Shown: piece by piece, positions 61,698-64,000 of the stretch
Layout: every line of letters starts with the position of its first letter
How positions within the stretch are numbered: position 1 is the stretch's first letter
Assembly: GCA_949317995.1 (NCBI GenBank)
Contig: OX439036.1
Location: forward strand, 89,131,920-89,195,919
DNA: 64,000 nucleotides
From: Acholoe squamosa
Taxonomy: Eukaryota > Annelida > Polychaeta > Phyllodocida > Polynoidae
Direction of reading: 5' to 3'
Position numbers and translations under genes: made by a program
The notes under the pieces: generated by a model
What the model saw: the letters and a program-made list of their open reading frames with translations, nothing else
The model's database searches: none
What the model was told of the DNA's origin: nothing

Positions 61698-62962
61698 TAT
61701 AATCATCAAAATATAAGTTTGACATTGCCTGTTGGTATGGATGCACCGAGCAACTAAAGAGTAAACCTCTAGTGTATTAGTGCATCGTGCTAGTCTTCCA
61801 GTAGTATATGATGCATGAATGTAGCCCAGATAAGTTAATTCCTCATGGCTGCCAGCATTCATAAATAATGGCGATGACAATCTCGCTTGCGCCAGCAAAC
61901 TGGGAACTATATGTAGCAGCCGGTAGATCGAGGGCGCAGACAGATTGTGACGATGTATGTGTTGGCCTCTAAAGGGTTAACTTAAGTATGATGCAACGAG
62001 TAGAGAAGCCTAGCTAACACAGAGATTCTATCATGTAACTTGTTTACATCACGTCCACTGTTTATATATGCCCCCTCACTAACCATGTATACACTGTACG
62101 CATCATTTTCCTCTCAATCCTCCGGTAATGATGGCAGGTCGTCATAACGGTTATTCTGCACCATGGGCGTGGTACACATGAATTATAGAAAATATACCCT
62201 CTGGAAATATGTCTGCTGTAATTGCCAATTAAGTACATCCGGTAACATATTTTCTGCGCATTATGATATGCTGCAGGAACGCGGTTTCCAGGTTGATTCT
62301 CTATGTATGGATTGTTTATCTCTACCCTATGTCTCATGTGGCATTACATATTTTCCTACCCCAGAAGCCTAATCTATCCTCTATAGATGTTCTTTTGGGA
62401 CAGTCAATAACAGCATCCTCAACCAAGATGTTGGCAAGATATCAAGTTTCTTGGAAGGGCAGTTTAGTACAGCATTCCTTCTTCTGAGTATTGTTGGTGC
62501 TAAATGCATGTGCCATGACCAAGATGCTTTAAGGCCTCCTAACATCTTTATTACTGCTGAATTATGAATTGATATGATGTGCTTCCTCAGAAGGTAACTA
62601 TTCCATGTGTGTGGCCTTCTCTCCTGTAGCAGAGATGATATCGGTGCAGCGGTTAGCATGTCAGCCTGTCATGTTACCTGCCGCGCTACTTCCTCTGTAG
62701 GAAATGAACGTCACCTAAATCAGACGCCATGAGAGGGGGAAGTTCCCATCAGGAGAGATCCTCTGTCATGTCATCATTAATGCCAGGATTCCTGCCTTCT
62801 GAAAGACCAGGCTTGTCAGCAGTACCATATAGTTCATGGTGGACTAGGTGGGAAATGTGGATATTGTTTTTTTTTTGTTTTTTTGGTAGTCGTATCGCTA
62901 TCATTCTTTGAGAGTGTAGTACTGTAGAGCCTTGCTTACACCTTCCAAGTTAAGGTATAAAA
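61698..62962. other. Intergenic, no gene seen
   Basis: A tRNA-like SINE head fragment (GGTGCAGCGGTTAGCATGTC, about 62645-62664) is the only recognisable item. Worn satellite motifs lie near 61775 and 61970. Confidence 0.4.
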
Positions 62963-63271
62963 CAGGGTTCTCACTGGTCAGTTAAAAGTCAGTTAAACCT
63001 ATTTTTCTTTAAAGGTCAGTTAAAAGTCAGTTTAAAAGATATTTTGGGAAAAAGTCAGTTAAAAATTAGGTTAAATGCTATTTTCCCTTATTTAGAGGGG
63101 GTGATTGTCAAGACTTTCGTGAATTAGCAAAATTTCTATAACACCCTCGCTTGAGAGTGGAGGAATTTTCTTGCAAACCCCGTAAATTATCCAATATTTC
63201 ATAAGGTAAAAGTTGATTAATGTCAGTTAAAAGTCAGTTAAAACCATGACCCGTAAATAGTGGGAACCCTG
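62963..63271. mobile_element. CAGGGTTCTCACT-ended MITE, 6-bp duplication ATAAAA
   Basis: The left CAGGGTTCTCACT and right AGTGGGAACCCTG are inverted with one mismatch. ATAAAA lies directly on both sides. CAGTTAAAAGTCAGTTAAA direct repeats lie next to both ends and AGTCAGTT recurs inside. The end sequence is of a type seen in hAT-like elements. Confidence 0.85.
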
Positions 63272-64000
63272 ATAAAAGAACGTGTGTTAGATATACATTT
63301 CACATAAACCGTATGTTAGATCAGTTAGCTCATCCCATGTAGGATTATGTGAGACATAATGACACAGAGTGCAAACTAATACAGTAATCAGGCTACTTCA
63401 GGCCTACAATAACGACTGTCAATTAGTAATGCCACAATAGATAATTAGCGATATAGCTCTAGCGTGCCATTATCTACCTTGCACCCTCGTCATATACAGG
63501 TATGCATGGTGATAGTAACAATCCTCCCCATAAGAGAACAATGCACTATGTGTATGGGGGGAGAGTAAATTAATGCTTCTTGTTCCACTGTTTGGTTAAT
63601 TCGTATTGCAGGTTATTTACCGAGCCTTTTATCTCCCTGCAGATGTACCCTCCACTGATAAAAAAATATACGACGAAATCTTATAAACTAATTAGTATAC
63701 ATGTTTTAGTCTGCTGATGGCTTGCTAGTCTGCTGTCATTAAAGAAACCAGAGCAGGAACTCACAAAAAGTCATTACTATATACAGTAAATCACACCCAT
63801 CTTTCCTAAATAGCTATAACCCCTATAGGGACTGCATGATGCCTTTGGGATTTATCACCCTTTATTGATTGGTCTTATGGGTGTTAGAACCTTTTTTCAC
63901 TGATGTGTTGCCATGGTGGGCCAAGGGACGACTGATGAGTAATTCATTGGTAGGGCCTATACCATCTTTAGAGTGTATCAGTGTTGGGTCAGTATGATGC
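63272..64000. other. Intergenic, no gene seen
   Basis: AT-rich. A worn ACTGCATGATGCCTTTGGG unit lies at about 63831. No gene or complete element. Confidence 0.45.

Overview
The window is from an animal nuclear genome. One multi-exon gene with GT-AG introns fills the first 8.4 kb, and the remaining 55.6 kb is a gene desert packed with minisatellites, satellite arrays, tRNA-derived SINEs and small inverted-repeat transposons. The SINE tail near 58.5 kb (a GGCGTTAAACATC-type 3' end followed by a CACT-type microsatellite), the dense TA-duplicating MITEs and the short introns fit a marine invertebrate, perhaps a mollusc or other lophotrochozoan. That assignment is inference.

Region 1 (1-8445): the 3' half of TAF2, the TFIID subunit, on the + strand. 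I can follow 14 coding exons in frame from 696 to the stop at 8243-8245, followed by a short 3' UTR with AATAAA at 8420. About 757 codons are visible; the 5' half (aminopeptidase-like part) lies outside the window. The most unusual point in the gene is a five-copy 86-bp tandem array (5147-5540) made of the first 50 bases of one exon plus about 36 bases of intron ending in CAG. Only the last copy continues into a full exon.

Region 2 (8446-30300): no gene I can support. It holds many MITEs (three related families whose ends begin CCGTA and sit in TA duplications, a GGGGCCGTCCATAAA-ended element, a CAGTAAAAC-ended element carrying a 70-bp minisatellite), simple repeats and two short proline-rich coding-like patches.

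Region 3 (30300-49320): the repeat core. Two tRNA-like SINEs are followed by a 37/38-bp GCATGATGCAT satellite and a 42-bp satellite. Then come two direct copies of a composite unit, about 5.2 and 3.9 kb (34820-40032 and 45434-49318), each with about 170-bp inverted repeats around a 134-bp satellite array. A 56-bp minisatellite lies between the two copies.

Region 4 (49320-64000): dispersed decayed units of the same TTAACCCTTTA/GCATGATGCAT motif, a 74-bp minisatellite (54190-55190), more MITEs with clear target-site duplications, a GATC-palindrome-rich inverted-repeat element, and a few coding-like patches that may be exons of an unrecognised proline/serine-rich gene.

No multi-gene pathway can be read here: there is one housekeeping transcription gene and a large repeat field. 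The strongest candidates for new biology are the exon-head array in TAF2 and the inverted-repeat-bounded satellite-carrying element.
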